Shown here: positions 41,712 through 50,285 of the stretch, in pieces
How positions within the stretch are numbered: position 1 is the first letter of the stretch
Layout of the letters: each line of letters starts with the position of its first letter
NCBI RefSeq assembly: GCF_013283875.1
Contig: NZ_CP054139.1
Location: 1,116,001-1,180,000, forward strand
Source of the DNA: Mucilaginibacter mali
GTDB taxonomy: Bacteria > Bacteroidota > Bacteroidia > Sphingobacteriales > Sphingobacteriaceae
DNA length: 64,000 nt
Direction of reading: 5' to 3'
Made by a program: the position numbers and the translations under genes
Notes under the pieces: generated by a model
What the model was told of the DNA's origin: nothing
What the model saw: only the letters and a program-made list of their open reading frames with translations
Database searches by the model: none

Positions 41712-42932
41712 TTGAGTTTTTCAAGGTTCATCGCCGCCCGCATCAGTTTTAAATCCAAACGCACTTTCTCTAAGCTGATTGTGCGCATTGCCATTATTGG
41801 CATGATGCTGGGATTGGGCGTAATGATATTATCCTTAGCCATTGTTAAAGGTTTTAAACAGGAAATAAAGGAAAAAGTTCGGGGCTTTGCGGGTGATATT
41901 GTGGTTTTTAAATATGATCTGAATAACTCGTACGAGAATTCGCCCATAGAAACCGACAAGGGATTTGAAAACCGTGTAAAAACCAAACCGTACATAACCG
42001 GCATTATGCCTTTTGCCACCAAGCCGGGTATTATTAAGGCTAATGATGAAATAGAAGGTGTGGTGCTGAAGGGCGTTGATAAAAGTTACGATTGGTCGTT
42101 CTTTAAAAAGAACCTTGTGGAAGGTAAGGTGATCGATTTCAGCGAGCCGGACAAGGCCAAACAACAGATCATCATTTCAACCTATACGGCAAAGCGACTG
42201 AAATTAAAACTGGGCGACCGCTTTGTAATGTACTTTGTACAAAACGATCTGCGTAAGCGCCCGTTTAAAATAGTAGGCATTTATGATGCCGGGGTAGAAG
42301 ATGTGAACAAGCTGTTTGTAGTCGGTAGCCTCCCGCTGATACAAACACTTAACAATTGGAAGCCTGATGAAATTGGCGGCTACGAGTTACGTGTTCGCGA
42401 TTTTGAAAATGTAGAGTTATATCATAACCTGGTGCGGGATGTGATGCCGGTCGATCTGAAATCGAACGCGATCACCGAAAGTTACCCCACCATTTTCGGC
42501 TGGCTGCAATTGCTGGATACCAATACGCAAGTGATCCTGGGATTGATGCTGATCGTCGCGGTTATCAATATGATATCGGCTTTATTAATTATGATACTGG
42601 AGCGCACCACCATGATAGGTATGCTGAAAGCTATGGGCTGCACCAACTGGAAAATACAGAAGATATTTTTGTACAATGCGCTATACCTGATAGGGGTGGG
42701 GTTGCTGCTTGGTAATATTTTGGGCGTGGGCCTTGGCTGGATACAGCATGAAACCCATCTGTTTAAACTGGATGAAGCGTCGTACTACATGAAGTTTGTG
42801 CCGGTACAATTGGAATGGCCGGATGTATTGCTGCTGAACCTGGGCACGCTGATCATATCTATTTTAGTGCTGGTTATTCCATCAACATTGGTAAGCCGCA
42901 TCTCGCCGGCGAAGTCAATAAAGTTTAAGTAG
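41712..42932 (+). CDS. FtsX/LolC-family ABC transporter permease
   Basis: A 406-residue permease with a single N-terminal helix (IVRIAIIGMMLGLGVMILSLAIV), a large periplasmic domain (about 50-270), and three C-terminal helices (about 275-400) ending in the VIPSTLVSRISPAKSIKF motif. This matches LolC/LolE-type lipoprotein-releasing permeases. The ATPase partner (lolD) is not adjacent. It starts with TTG at 41712; no ATG gives the complete N-terminus. A hairpin repeat follows. Confidence 0.9.
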   Translation: MSFSRFIAARISFKSKRTFSKLIVRIAIIGMMLGLGVMILSLAIVKGFKQEIKEKVRGFAGDIVVFKYDLNNSYENSPIETDKGFENRVKTKPYITGIMPFATKPGIIKANDEIEGVVLKGVDKSYDWSFFKKNLVEGKVIDFSEPDKAKQQIIISTYTAKRLKLKLGDRFVMYFVQNDLRKRPFKIVGIYDAGVEDVNKLFVVGSLPLIQTLNNWKPDEIGGYELRVRDFENVELYHNLVRDVMPVDLKSNAITESYPTIFGWLQLLDTNTQVILGLMLIVAVINMISALLIMILERTTMIGMLKAMGCTNWKIQKIFLYNALYLIGVGLLLGNILGVGLGWIQHETHLFKLDEASYYMKFVPVQLEWPDVLLLNLGTLIISILVLVIPSTLVSRISPAKSIKFK

Positions 42933-42939
42933 GTTTTGG

Positions 42940-43070
42940 GTAATGGCAATTTAACCACAAAGAGCGCAAAGTGGACAAAGGCCTTGCAGGAATCTTTAAG
43001 AAAATCTTTTTATCTTTTGTACTGATGAAATAACTATTCTCTGTGCTCTTTGTGGTTAAATTACCATCAA
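42940..43070. repeat. Word-hairpin element, CACAAAG class
   Basis: TAATGGCAATTTAACCACAA at 42941-42960 and TTTGTGGTTAAATTACCATC at 43049-43068 pair nearly perfectly. Inner CAAAGAGCGCAAAG and CTCTGTGCTCTTTG words also pair. It lies between convergent genes and may stop transcription from both. Confidence 0.8.
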
Positions 43071-43090
43071 TCGCCAAACTAATACTCTTT

Positions 43091-44530
43091 TTATTTTTTA
43101 GCCGGTACAAAATTTAACTTGAGGTTCACGCCACCGGCGCCAAATTTTATCTGCTGCATGCCCAGGCCATCGAGCGGGTATTTTAAAAATGGCTCGATGA
43201 TCAACCGGTTACTTTTCCCTAATGGGTAACCGATACCAAAAGATACGTTGAGCGTTTTGGCGAAATCGAAATTATTGAAACTGCCATGCGTAGTACTTTT
43301 TTGCTCCAATTGTGCCGATGTATAGTTAAGCACATAGGTTTCATTAATAAACGTGCCCGAACTTAAGCCTGCTGATACATAGGTATCGCTTTTCTGCGGA
43401 TTGAACTGATATTTTAAATTGATAGGCACGTCGAGCCCGATCAAACTTGCGGTATAATTTTTAAAGATGGGCGTTAACACCGAAGCTAAGCCGGCACCGG
43501 CAGATATGTTATACGCAGCATTATTAAGCGCGTTCGAAGCAGGATCGGCAGTGAGGCCCGTGGCCCTGTATCCACTGCCAGAATATGCAGGCACACCGCC
43601 AGTATAATTAAGCGAGTTTTGCGCGATGGAGACACCGGTCGATAATTTCAGCTTTTTAGAGATCCGAAAATCCGAGCCAAAGCCCGCGCCTACATTAATA
43701 TTATTATCGCTGCCTTTGGCATAATTAAAATAGGTAGCGGCAAAAACGCTTAGCACCGCTTTTTTTCCGGTGGCTTTATCTTGCTTGGCGTTTACTTTAG
43801 TGGCCGGTGTTTTTTCGCTTAACAACTTATTCAGCGCGTCAGCACTGCTGGGTTTGCCCGCATCAATTGGTTTGTTAGCTGCAATGTAAGGGTTATTATG
43901 CTGTACCGATGTGTCTGCTTGTTTTTGGGTGATGGTGTTATTAGCTATTATATCCTTCGTGTTTACCTTGTTGATAATAGTATCCTTCCCGTTGGTTTTA
44001 GGAGGGATAACGGCAATAACCGGTAAGCCGGTGTTAGTATTAACAGCCGCATTTTGCTGTTGGGCGCTTGCCGCTGGCGTTGTTGACTTAGGTTTTGCTA
44101 CCGACGTCAGCGCGTTTGTTTGTTGCCCCGCAGATTTTAAAATAGGCGTTGTTTGTGTGTTTGTAGTAGTTGGCTTTGACTGCTGTGTATGGTTCTGTGC
44201 TAAATTATCGGTCGCTGTAGCATTAGCTGTAACAATTGTATCCATATGGTTACGCTCTTTTGCCGCGTTTTTAATAATTGTTTTAGGATTTTTTACCATT
44301 AATTTATTGGCATCGTTGCCGGGCTGATACCTAAACCATAGGCCCAGGCATAGTAATACCACTGCCGCGGCGGCATACCATAGCCAGGCCAAACCGCGGC
44401 GTTTTTCCTCTTCGGGAAATTTTTGGCGCAGTAATGCCCAACCTTCATCAGCCATGGTATCCTCGTCGTAATTGTCGAATACCTCGCGAATGCGGTCGCT
44501 TAATTTGTCATATATTTCTTCTTCGTCCAT
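43091..44530 (-). CDS. Membrane-anchored outer-membrane-barrel-like protein, sigma-factor partner
   Basis: A 479-residue protein. Residues 1-45 are acidic and soluble (IYDKLSDRIREVFDNYDEDTM), 47-65 form one membrane helix (WLWYAAAAVVLLCLGLW), about 70-245 are a Thr/Asn/Lys-rich low-complexity linker, and about 255-479 form a strand-rich domain like PorT-type barrels (NINVGAGFGSDFRISKKLKLSTGVS). It begins 2 nt after the ECF sigma gene, the usual place of an anti-sigma factor. No zinc-finger anti-sigma motif is seen, so the N-terminus may serve as the sigma-binding part; that is inference. Confidence 0.75.
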   Translation of the reverse strand: MDEEEIYDKLSDRIREVFDNYDEDTMADEGWALLRQKFPEEEKRRGLAWLWYAAAAVVLLCLGLWFRYQPGNDANKLMVKNPKTIIKNAAKERNHMDTIVTANATATDNLAQNHTQQSKPTTTNTQTTPILKSAGQQTNALTSVAKPKSTTPAASAQQQNAAVNTNTGLPVIAVIPPKTNGKDTIINKVNTKDIIANNTITQKQADTSVQHNNPYIAANKPIDAGKPSSADALNKLLSEKTPATKVNAKQDKATGKKAVLSVFAATYFNYAKGSDNNINVGAGFGSDFRISKKLKLSTGVSIAQNSLNYTGGVPAYSGSGYRATGLTADPASNALNNAAYNISAGAGLASVLTPIFKNYTASLIGLDVPINLKYQFNPQKSDTYVSAGLSSGTFINETYVLNYTSAQLEQKSTTHGSFNNFDFAKTLNVSFGIGYPLGKSNRLIIEPFLKYPLDGLGMQQIKFGAGGVNLKLNFVPAKK

Positions 44531-44532
44531 AT

Positions 44533-45075
44533 TTATGGCGCTGCAACTATTAGTTTTCTTAATTTCTCCTTTGCCCTTGTCAGGTACACCCGCGATGAAC
44601 TTGCAGGTATATTCAGCATGCCGGCAATCTCATCGTGGCTGTAACCATCTACTTCATACAGGTTAAAAATGGTACGCTGTATGGCGGGCAGGTTATCCAT
44701 CAGTTTTATAATATCCCGCGCGTTTATCGTTTCAATAATATATGTGCCCGCTTTAACCGGGGCGGCGTTGTCCAGTTCAATATTCAACTGGTGCTTCAAT
44801 TCCTTGCGGCGGCGGTCTATCGCGGTGTTTACTATAATAGTGCGTAACCAGGCCTTAAATGGTTTGCCGGTATCGTAGCTGTGCACCGTTTTAAAAATCT
44901 TGATAAAACCATCATTCACCACTTCCATCACATCATCGGGGTTAAAGCAGTAGCGGCGGGCAATGCCCATGGCAAAGCCATAGAAATGCTTATAAAGCAT
45001 TTCCTGGTGCTTAAGACTGCCTTGTTTACACCGGTCGATCAGTTCAGATTCGGCGGTGTCCGTTGGTGGATGCAT
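44533..45075 (-). CDS. ECF RNA polymerase sigma factor
   Basis: A 180-residue sigma-70 family factor. Region 2 spans about 15-80 (EMLYKHFYGFAMGIARRYCFNPDDVMEVVNDGFIKIFK by segments, and GKPFKAWLRTIIVNTAIDRRR), and region 4 about 120-175 (LPAIQRTIFNLYEVDGYSHDEIAGMLN, then SSRVYLTRAKEKLRKLI). It is followed 2 nt later by the membrane/barrel-like gene, which suggests an envelope-linked signalling pair. Confidence 0.92.
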   Translation of the reverse strand: MHPPTDTAESELIDRCKQGSLKHQEMLYKHFYGFAMGIARRYCFNPDDVMEVVNDGFIKIFKTVHSYDTGKPFKAWLRTIIVNTAIDRRRKELKHQLNIELDNAAPVKAGTYIIETINARDIIKLMDNLPAIQRTIFNLYEVDGYSHDEIAGMLNIPASSSRVYLTRAKEKLRKLIVAAP

Positions 45076-45195
45076 GAAGTGTTTTAGTCCCTGTGTTTGA
45101 TAATTTGCTGCACTGTTTCTATTTCATACGTAAGCAGGGTATGAAATGCTACAATTAAATTAAAATTAATTTAACCGCTGCCCTTTAAAATAAAA

Positions 45196-45236
45196 AGAGA
45201 CCATTGATTTATAATGGTCTCTCTTCATTATTTATT
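45196..45236 (-). terminator. Terminator of the 144-residue lipoprotein gene
   Basis: AGAGACCATT and AATGGTCTCT form a perfect 10-bp stem around a 7-nt loop. On the minus strand it is followed by a T-rich tract (TTTTTATTTT). The stop codon of the lipoprotein gene lies about 20 nt upstream. Confidence 0.85.
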
Positions 45237-45248
45237 CGCCTGTGTCAA

Positions 45249-45683
45249 TTACTGCCTTTTCAGATCGTAAAAAAAGCCAAGCGTATCGGCAAACGTAGCA
45301 TCTATTTGCAGGTTAGTGCCGTCGTAACCATATTCGTAAATACCATACAGGTGTATTTTGCTTGGCGGTGGTGTGCTGGTATAGGTTTTATCGGCAAACT
45401 GTATGGCATAGGCATTCATAGAGAAATCGCCAAAACTGCCAGCGTGCACGGTGCTGGTATCGCCGGTAACCTTGTAGCCGGTTTTTACATCCATGGTTAA
45501 AACAATATTGGCCGATAAAGTATCGTAGCCTTTTTTAGTGGTATTATAATGCAGCCGGGTAAACTTGCCCGCAAAACTCCCCGATGGTACTGGGAAAGTG
45601 TTGCCATCGCTATCGTTATGCTTCATGCAACCTGCACCCAGCATCACCATAAACGGAAGAAAAAATATAAACGCGCGTTTCAT
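45249..45683 (-). CDS. Hypothetical lipoprotein
   Basis: A 144-residue protein with a lipoprotein signal (FFLPFMVMLGAGC, lipid cysteine 19). The mature part is strand-rich (FAGKFTRLHYNTTKKGYDTL, ANIVLTMDVKTGYKVTGD) and contains alternating patterns like a small barrel or lipocalin-type fold. No family recognised. Monocistronic, with a good terminator. It is probably attached to the outer membrane or periplasmic side. Confidence 0.7.
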   Translation of the reverse strand: MKRAFIFFLPFMVMLGAGCMKHNDSDGNTFPVPSGSFAGKFTRLHYNTTKKGYDTLSANIVLTMDVKTGYKVTGDTSTVHAGSFGDFSMNAYAIQFADKTYTSTPPPSKIHLYGIYEYGYDGTNLQIDATFADTLGFFYDLKRQ

Positions 45684-45748
45684 AGGATATGTATTTAAGT
45701 ATGCATTACGTTTACTTTATGCTAAACGTTACAATTGGGGTATTTATT

Positions 45749-46552
45749 TTAAAGCTTTTTGGCTTCGTTCCAAAAAACGTCCATTTCGGCCAGCGTCATA
45801 TCTTGTAGCTTTTTACCACTTTCGTGCGCCCTGGTTTCTAAATGCTGAAAACGCTTAATAAACTTTCGGTTTGTTTTCTCAAGGGCGTCTTCGGGGTTGA
45901 TATTGATAAAGCGCGCATAGTTAATAAGCGAGAATAGCAGGTCGCCAAACTCTCCTTCAGCTTTCTCACGATTGATGTCGCCTTCATTCTCTACATTAAA
46001 TTCGGCACGAAACTCCTGCATTTCCTCTTCCACCTTTTCCCAAACCTGTTCCTTGCGCTCCCAGTCGAAGCCAATGCCGCGGGCCTTCTCCTGTATGCGC
46101 GATGCTTTTACCAACGCGGGCAGCGAGGCCGGCACACCGCCCAACACCGATTTATTACCTTCTTTCAGTTTTATCTTTTCCCAGTTGCGCTTCACATCCT
46201 CCTCGTTGTTCACTTCAGTATCGCTGTAAATATGCGGGTGCCGGGTAATCAGTTTATCGCAAATGCCGTTAAGTACATCGGTAATATTAAAGTCGTTCGT
46301 TTCCGAGCCAATGCGGGCATAAAATACCAGGTGCAGCATGATGTCGCCCAGTTCTTTTTTTATCTCCTGCATATCACCACTTAGTATGGAGTCCGAAAGT
46401 TCATAGGTTTCCTCGATGGTGAGGTGGCGCAGGCTTTCCATGGTTTGCTTCATGTCCCATGGGCAATTGGTACGCAGATCGTCCATAATGCGTAGCAGGC
46501 GTTCAAACGAGGTAGTCGGCGTTAGGCCGGTATCAGGAGGAATAATAGGCAT
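45749..46552 (-). CDS. mazG: Nucleoside triphosphate pyrophosphohydrolase MazG
   Basis: A 267-residue protein with two MazG domains (about 15-125 and 145-260). Metal-binding acidic motifs are visible in TIEETYELSDSIL and in EKAEGEFGDLLFSLINYARF; LRTNCPWDMKQTMESLR is the family N-terminus. It cleaves NTPs to NMPs and pyrophosphate and moderates stress nucleotides. The frame reaches a TTG at 46570, but this lies in the promoter box, so the ATG at 46552 is used. Confidence 0.93.
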   Translation of the reverse strand: MPIIPPDTGLTPTTSFERLLRIMDDLRTNCPWDMKQTMESLRHLTIEETYELSDSILSGDMQEIKKELGDIMLHLVFYARIGSETNDFNITDVLNGICDKLITRHPHIYSDTEVNNEEDVKRNWEKIKLKEGNKSVLGGVPASLPALVKASRIQEKARGIGFDWERKEQVWEKVEEEMQEFRAEFNVENEGDINREKAEGEFGDLLFSLINYARFININPEDALEKTNRKFIKRFQHLETRAHESGKKLQDMTLAEMDVFWNEAKKL

Positions 46553-46567
46553 GTATGATGTTTTTTG

Positions 46568-46575
46568 CAAAGGTA
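46568..46575 (-). promoter_or_regulatory. Promoter -7 box of mazG
   Basis: TACCTTTG on the minus strand, 15 nt before the ATG at 46552. The alternative TTG start at 46570 is part of the box itself. Confidence 0.55.
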
Positions 46576-46602
46576 TGCAGAATGCCCGATTTAACGGAGA
46601 TT

Positions 46603-46736
46603 AATTACGAATGTTGAATTTCGAATATCTAATGACAAAGGTAAAATGCCGGTCAATATCGGATAATCAATGCCGGGTGTCAGATGATCAACATTTGATA
46701 TTCATCATTCATAATTACACATTCAATATTTTCCTA
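46603..46736. repeat. Word-hairpin element, GAATGTTGAATTTCGAAT class
   Basis: Left arm 46603-46636 (TTAATTACGAATGTTGAATT words) and right arm about 46680-46736 (CAACATTTGATATTCATCAT and TTCATAATTACACATTCAAT words) are degenerate complements. It lies between scoB and the mazG promoter. Confidence 0.65.
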
Positions 46737-46762
46737 ACCAGTAGGGTAGGAGGGGGCCGGTG

Positions 46763-47419
46763 TTAGAGAACCATCTCCGGGATATTGCCTTCTACAATTA
46801 ACTTCCCGGCTGTAGCTTTTACAATTTCCTCAACCGAAATTCCCGGTGCGCGTTCCAGTAGTTTAAAACCACCACCGGGCAATACGTCTAAAACCGCCAG
46901 TTCGGTAACGATCTTTTTCACGCAGTTAACACCAGTGAGGGGTAGGGTACAGGCGGGGAGCAGCTTCGACTCACCAGCCTTGTTAACATGCTGCATCGCT
47001 ACAATAATGTTCTCGGCCGATGCTACCAGGTCCATCGCGCCGCCCATGCCTTTCACCATTTTGCCGGGAATCTTCCAGTTGGCAATATCGCCGTTTTCCG
47101 ATACCTCCATGGCCCCTAAAATGGTCAGGTTAACTTTCCGTGCGCGGATCATCCCAAAGCTCATTGCCGAATCGAACACCGCCGAACCGGGCAGCATAGT
47201 GATGGTCTGTTTGCCGGCGTTAATTACATCCGGGTCTTCCTCTCCCGCAATGGGGAAGGGCCCCATACCCAGTAAACCATTCTCTGATTGCAGCACCACA
47301 TCCATATCATTGGGGATATAATTGGCCACCAGCGTAGGGATGCCGATGCCCAGGTTAACGTAATATCCATCCTTAATTTCACGCGCTATACGTTTGGCTA
47401 TGCCTTGCTTATCTAACAT
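46763..47419 (-). CDS. scoB: 3-oxoacid CoA-transferase subunit B
   Basis: A 218-residue beta subunit of succinyl-CoA:3-ketoacid CoA transferase. GYYVNLGIGIPTLVANYIP is the N-terminal signature, and SENGLLGMGPFP carries the catalytic glutamate that forms the CoA thioester. The enzyme activates acetoacetate in ketone-body and butanoate metabolism. It needs subunit A, whose gene usually lies directly upstream but is absent between here and rpoZ. A small perfect hairpin GGGGTA-TCAG-TACCCC lies in the leader at 47439-47454. Confidence 0.93.
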   Translation of the reverse strand: MLDKQGIAKRIAREIKDGYYVNLGIGIPTLVANYIPNDMDVVLQSENGLLGMGPFPIAGEEDPDVINAGKQTITMLPGSAVFDSAMSFGMIRARKVNLTILGAMEVSENGDIANWKIPGKMVKGMGGAMDLVASAENIIVAMQHVNKAGESKLLPACTLPLTGVNCVKKIVTELAVLDVLPGGGFKLLERAPGISVEEIVKATAGKLIVEGNIPEMVL

Positions 47420-48071
47420 AAATAATGGTTTATCAGGCGGGGTATCAGTACCCCAAATGGTTATTACAAAGATGCGATTTGTTTGGGCTTTTGCAGCGCT
47501 ATCGCATCAATATTTTTAATGCATGCATAATATTTTCCGTAATAGATCGATGGCCTTGTCCAGAAACCCGTATCTGTATTTAAGTTAAATTATAATTTTA
47601 TATAAACTTTAAAAATATCTGAATATAAATTAATTAAAAATATTTCTTTATCGAAATACAGAAATATTTCTGCTGAATATTCTGTATTTCAGGTGCTATC
47701 AGGGCTGGATTTTAGTTGCTTGGAATGGTGATATCGATTATCGGTGATAATGAAAATAGCGCGTGTAGGTGCGACAAGAAAATGATTAAACGCCATCTTG
47801 TCGTACGCGGCTTTATCGTCCGTTTTGTGGCATAAGAAGAGACGGCGTTACCATAGCAATAGGTTTCAAACCCATCGCTATATTGAGATGCACCCTGCCA
47901 TGTTTTCGATGGCGAAGAGAGGATGTAAATCGTTAGCTAATGGAGTTGACGGGGTTGGGTCTGCACATTATAGATAGTGCGTTGCGCTTCCCCATATCGG
48001 CCTAAAACAACAAAGCCGCCTTGCATAAGCAAGACGGCTTTGTTCAATATATCCTTTAATAAAAGGAGCAA
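47420..48071. other. 650-nt intergenic region between scoB and rpoZ
   Basis: It has a leader hairpin at 47439-47454, an AT-rich stretch at 47560-47760 that may hold promoters, a GCGACAAGA / TCTTGTCGT pair at 47771-47804, an ATAGCAATAGGTTT / AAACCCATCGCTAT pair at about 47852-47882, and the terminator at 48009-48044. No coding region or known RNA gene was recognised. Confidence 0.5.
48009..48044 (-). terminator. Terminator after rpoZ
   Basis: AACAAAGCCGCCTTGC and GCAAGACGGCTTTGTT pair with one mismatch around an ATAA loop, with TTGTTTTA following on the minus strand. It ends the bamD-rpoZ unit about 27 nt after the rpoZ stop. Confidence 0.85.
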
Positions 48072-48407
48072 TTATAACTGCTCTTTAGTAGGGTTGCGGT
48101 GGTACACCTTATCCTCCAAAAATTCCTGGATGGCTACCAGTGTAGGCTTAGGCAAACGCTCGTAGTGTTTAGAGATCTCTATCTGCTCGCGGTTCTCAAA
48201 CACCTCTTCCAGGTTATCGTTTGATGAAGCAAACTCCGATAGTTTTTGGTGCAATTCTTCTTTGATATTGTTAGATATCTGGTTGGCCCTTTTAGCCACG
48301 ATAACGATCGATTCGTAAATGTTATCGGTTTTCACATCCAGCTCGCGCAGGTCGCGGGTGATGGTGCTGCTGGCCGGAGCCGGTTTATTTGCAATGTTAT
48401 TTGTCAT
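48072..48407 (-). CDS. rpoZ: DNA-directed RNA polymerase omega subunit
   Basis: A 111-residue Bacteroidota-type omega subunit that helps assemble RNA polymerase. The core DNIYESIVIVAKRANQISNNIKEELHQKL holds the conserved ARRA-like helix that clamps the beta-prime C-terminus. It starts 18 nt after bamD and shares its promoter. Confidence 0.9.
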   Translation of the reverse strand: MTNNIANKPAPASSTITRDLRELDVKTDNIYESIVIVAKRANQISNNIKEELHQKLSEFASSNDNLEEVFENREQIEISKHYERLPKPTLVAIQEFLEDKVYHRNPTKEQL

Positions 48408-48425
48408 ATCTTTTATCTGCTAGTA

Positions 48426-49352
48426 TTAGTTTGGTATTTTTTGGCTTTGTTGTTTTTCTGATGGCACCTGTATTTTTACACTGTCCTTTTGTGCAAGCTT
48501 GCGGGCCAGGCGGACGTTGGTGGCGGCTTCGGCCATAAAGCGTTGCACCTGTTTAATACCGTTCTCGCTGTCCTTTTTCAGGCTGGCAGCCTCTTTCAGG
48601 TATTTGCTGTTAGGGTACTTCTCTACAAATTGATCGTGAAAAGAAATAGCCTGGTTGTAACGTTCTTCCTGGCGGCGTTCGTTGCTGTTTTTAGCATACA
48701 GGTATTGTGCCTTAATAGTTAAAAAATCCATCTCCTCAGCATATTTAGTATCAGGGTAATCGCGCAGCGAGTTACCGAACGCGATAACAGCCGACTGGTA
48801 ATCCATAATAGTTAAATACAACTTGGCGTTGGTGTACGATTTCTCCTCCAGTTTATCGCGCAAATCCTGTATCAGTTTGCTGGCCTCGGCTACACGGTCG
48901 CTTTTAGGGTAAAGGTTAATAAACAACTGCAGGGCCTCAATAGCCTTGGTTGTATTATCCTGATCGAGCGTATAGTTTGGCGAATCAAGGTAAAAGCAAT
49001 AGGCGGCCATAAAGCGGCACTCCTCGGCACGCGGGTCAGCCTGGTAGTTCTCGGCAAAGTTTTTAAACTGGTAACGCGCCGATGTAAAGTCCTTTAGTTT
49101 GTAGTTAGTATAAGCATAGTAATAAAACATATCCTCGGCACCCTGGCGGCCACGGTATTTAACCGATAGGTCGTCAAAAAGTTCAAGCGCTTTGGTGTAT
49201 TCCTTTTTATTATAGTATTTGATCGCTTCCTGGTATTTTTTCAGGTTATCGTTACTGGCCTTCAGCTTTTCAAATTTGCTTTTGCAACCGGCAAATATCA
49301 AAACAGCAGCAAGCGACGCGCTAAAAAATCCGAGACTTAGTTTTTTAAACAT
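48426..49352 (-). CDS. bamD: Outer-membrane assembly lipoprotein BamD
   Basis: A 308-residue lipoprotein (signal SLGFFSASLAAVLIFAGC, lipid cysteine 23) with TPR-like helical repeats: AIKYYNKKEYTKALELFDDL, FTSARYQFKNFAENYQADPR and AIEALQLFINLYPKSDRVAEA. BamD works with BamA to insert outer-membrane proteins. It is transcribed from a strong promoter that places the start codon at about +1, and is followed by rpoZ. Confidence 0.93.
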   Translation of the reverse strand: MFKKLSLGFFSASLAAVLIFAGCKSKFEKLKASNDNLKKYQEAIKYYNKKEYTKALELFDDLSVKYRGRQGAEDMFYYYAYTNYKLKDFTSARYQFKNFAENYQADPRAEECRFMAAYCFYLDSPNYTLDQDNTTKAIEALQLFINLYPKSDRVAEASKLIQDLRDKLEEKSYTNAKLYLTIMDYQSAVIAFGNSLRDYPDTKYAEEMDFLTIKAQYLYAKNSNERRQEERYNQAISFHDQFVEKYPNSKYLKEAASLKKDSENGIKQVQRFMAEAATNVRLARKLAQKDSVKIQVPSEKQQSQKIPN

Positions 49353-49356
49353 TTTG

Positions 49357-49387
49357 CAAAGATAGTGAATAATACAAATCAGTCAAT
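49357..49387 (-). promoter_or_regulatory. bamD promoter, leaderless
   Basis: On the minus strand ATTG (49387-49384), a 19-nt spacer and TATCTTTG (49364-49357) match the Bacteroidota consensus. Only four bases separate the box from the bamD ATG, so the message should start at or next to the start codon. Confidence 0.65.
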
Positions 49388-49484
49388 TATTTATTTGGGT
49401 GCTAATATATAAGCTATAAAACGCACGGTATAATAGGGGAGGTTGTTTTAACATCTTTTAACAGTAGGGCAGGGCTGAGTTTTA

Positions 49485-49768
49485 ATTAACCACAAAGTAC
49501 GCAAAGCCCGTTGTAGTCATCATTGCACAAAGGGCACAAAGCTTGGTCTACCTATACCTACTATATAACTATATATACATACTGTATGCATACTATATGG
49601 GTATATTATATACTATAGGTCAAGTCATTTATATACATACTTCCTATTATATACATACTTCATGGGCCACCAATTGCAAACGTTATACTATATATAATAG
49701 TGTATGCTTTATATGATAAAGTATTCTTTGTGACCTTTGTGAAAGCCTTAGTGCACTTTATGATTAAA
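49485..49768. repeat. Word-hairpin element, CACAAAG class, with AT-rich tandem-repeat loop
   Basis: Left arm 49485-49542 (TTAACCACAAAGTACGCAAAG and CACAAAGGGCACAAAG words), right arm 49725-49768 (CTTTGTGACCTTTGTG, then CACTTTATGATTAAAA). The roughly 180-nt loop is almost only A and T, with direct repeats of TATATACATACT (near 49571, 49630 and 49652) and many TATA steps. Confidence 0.7.
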
Positions 49769-49794
49769 ATCTACAATTTGAAAATGAACGTTCA

Positions 49795-49925
49795 GTGTTT
49801 CATAGGAGCCAGTAGCCCCGCTTTCCGCTGCAAAGCCTCGCTTGCCCCTGCGCAGGCCACCCCACGCTGCGGATTTTCCGCTGCAATCAGGTTTAGATTG
49901 ATCGGTTCCTGCTATTACATATACA
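49795..49925 (-). repeat. Dispersed ~120-bp element, copy 3 (diverged)
   Basis: On the minus strand: AACCGATCAATCTAAACCTG, GCAGCGGAAAATCCGCAG, then GCGAGGCTTTGCAGCGG. It keeps the core blocks of copies 1 and 2 with shifted spacing. It lies upstream of the rRNA operon; copy 4 lies downstream in the other orientation. Confidence 0.7.
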
Positions 49926-50059
49926 ACATTACAGGTGTATTACTATAGCACAACCATCTTTCGGACTTACAGGCTTTCCGTCTTGCGGACTTTCTCCCAA
50001 ATTTTTCACCCTCGTTTTCAAAGTGTTATAAATACAATATGTAATTAATTGCAGAAACA

Positions 50060-50090
50060 TTTGCATAAACAAAAAACCTGCGTACCTTTG
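50060..50090 (+). promoter_or_regulatory. rRNA promoter P1
   Basis: TTTG at 50060-50063, exactly 19 nt, then TACCTTTG at 50083-50090, a perfect Bacteroidota consensus. A boxA-like GTTCTCTGACA follows at 50117-50127. Confidence 0.85.
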
Positions 50091-50116
50091 CAGCCCGCAA
50101 ATAAGGAAAGCGGGAC

Positions 50117-50127
50117 GTTCTCTGACA
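50117..50127 (+). promoter_or_regulatory. boxA-like antitermination element in the rRNA leader
   Basis: GTTCTCTGACA resembles rRNA boxA (E. coli TGCTCTTTAACA type). A close match, GTTCTTTGACA, lies before 23S at 52819-52829. Confidence 0.5.
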
Positions 50128-50170
50128 GATTTTGAAACGAATTTTAAGCCGAAAAAAAGTTTAAAATAAA

Positions 50171-50202
50171 TTTTAGAAAAAGAAAAAAGGTTTATACCTT
50201 TG
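50171..50202 (+). promoter_or_regulatory. rRNA promoter P2
   Basis: TTTT at 50171-50174, 20 nt, then TACCTTTG at 50195-50202 with the same CAGCCCGC initial sequence as P1. The -33 element is weaker than in P1 and P3. Confidence 0.75.
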
Positions 50203-50285
50203 CAGCCCGCAACGACGAAGAAGAAAACTTCGAAAGGAGTTCAGAAACATCGAAAACGGGGTCTCAAAAAAATAAAAAATAAAAT

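Larger units (their letters stand above)
49353..50059. other. Long non-coding region upstream of the rRNA operon
   Basis: From the bamD promoter to the first rRNA promoter. It contains the CACAAAG hairpin with its AT-rich loop, copy 3 of the ~120-bp element (49795-49925), and a half array of CGGACTT words (49953-50000). A frame at 49700-49948 crosses these repeats and is not considered a gene. Confidence 0.6.

Noticed and set aside
41672..42022. Minus-strand frame antisense to the permease gene
   Set aside because: It lies wholly opposite a well-supported ABC permease and shows no domain.
49700..49948. Plus-strand open frame of 82 codons upstream of rrn
   Set aside because: It crosses the arm of a hairpin repeat and a copy of the ~120-bp element; the reading frame is accidental.
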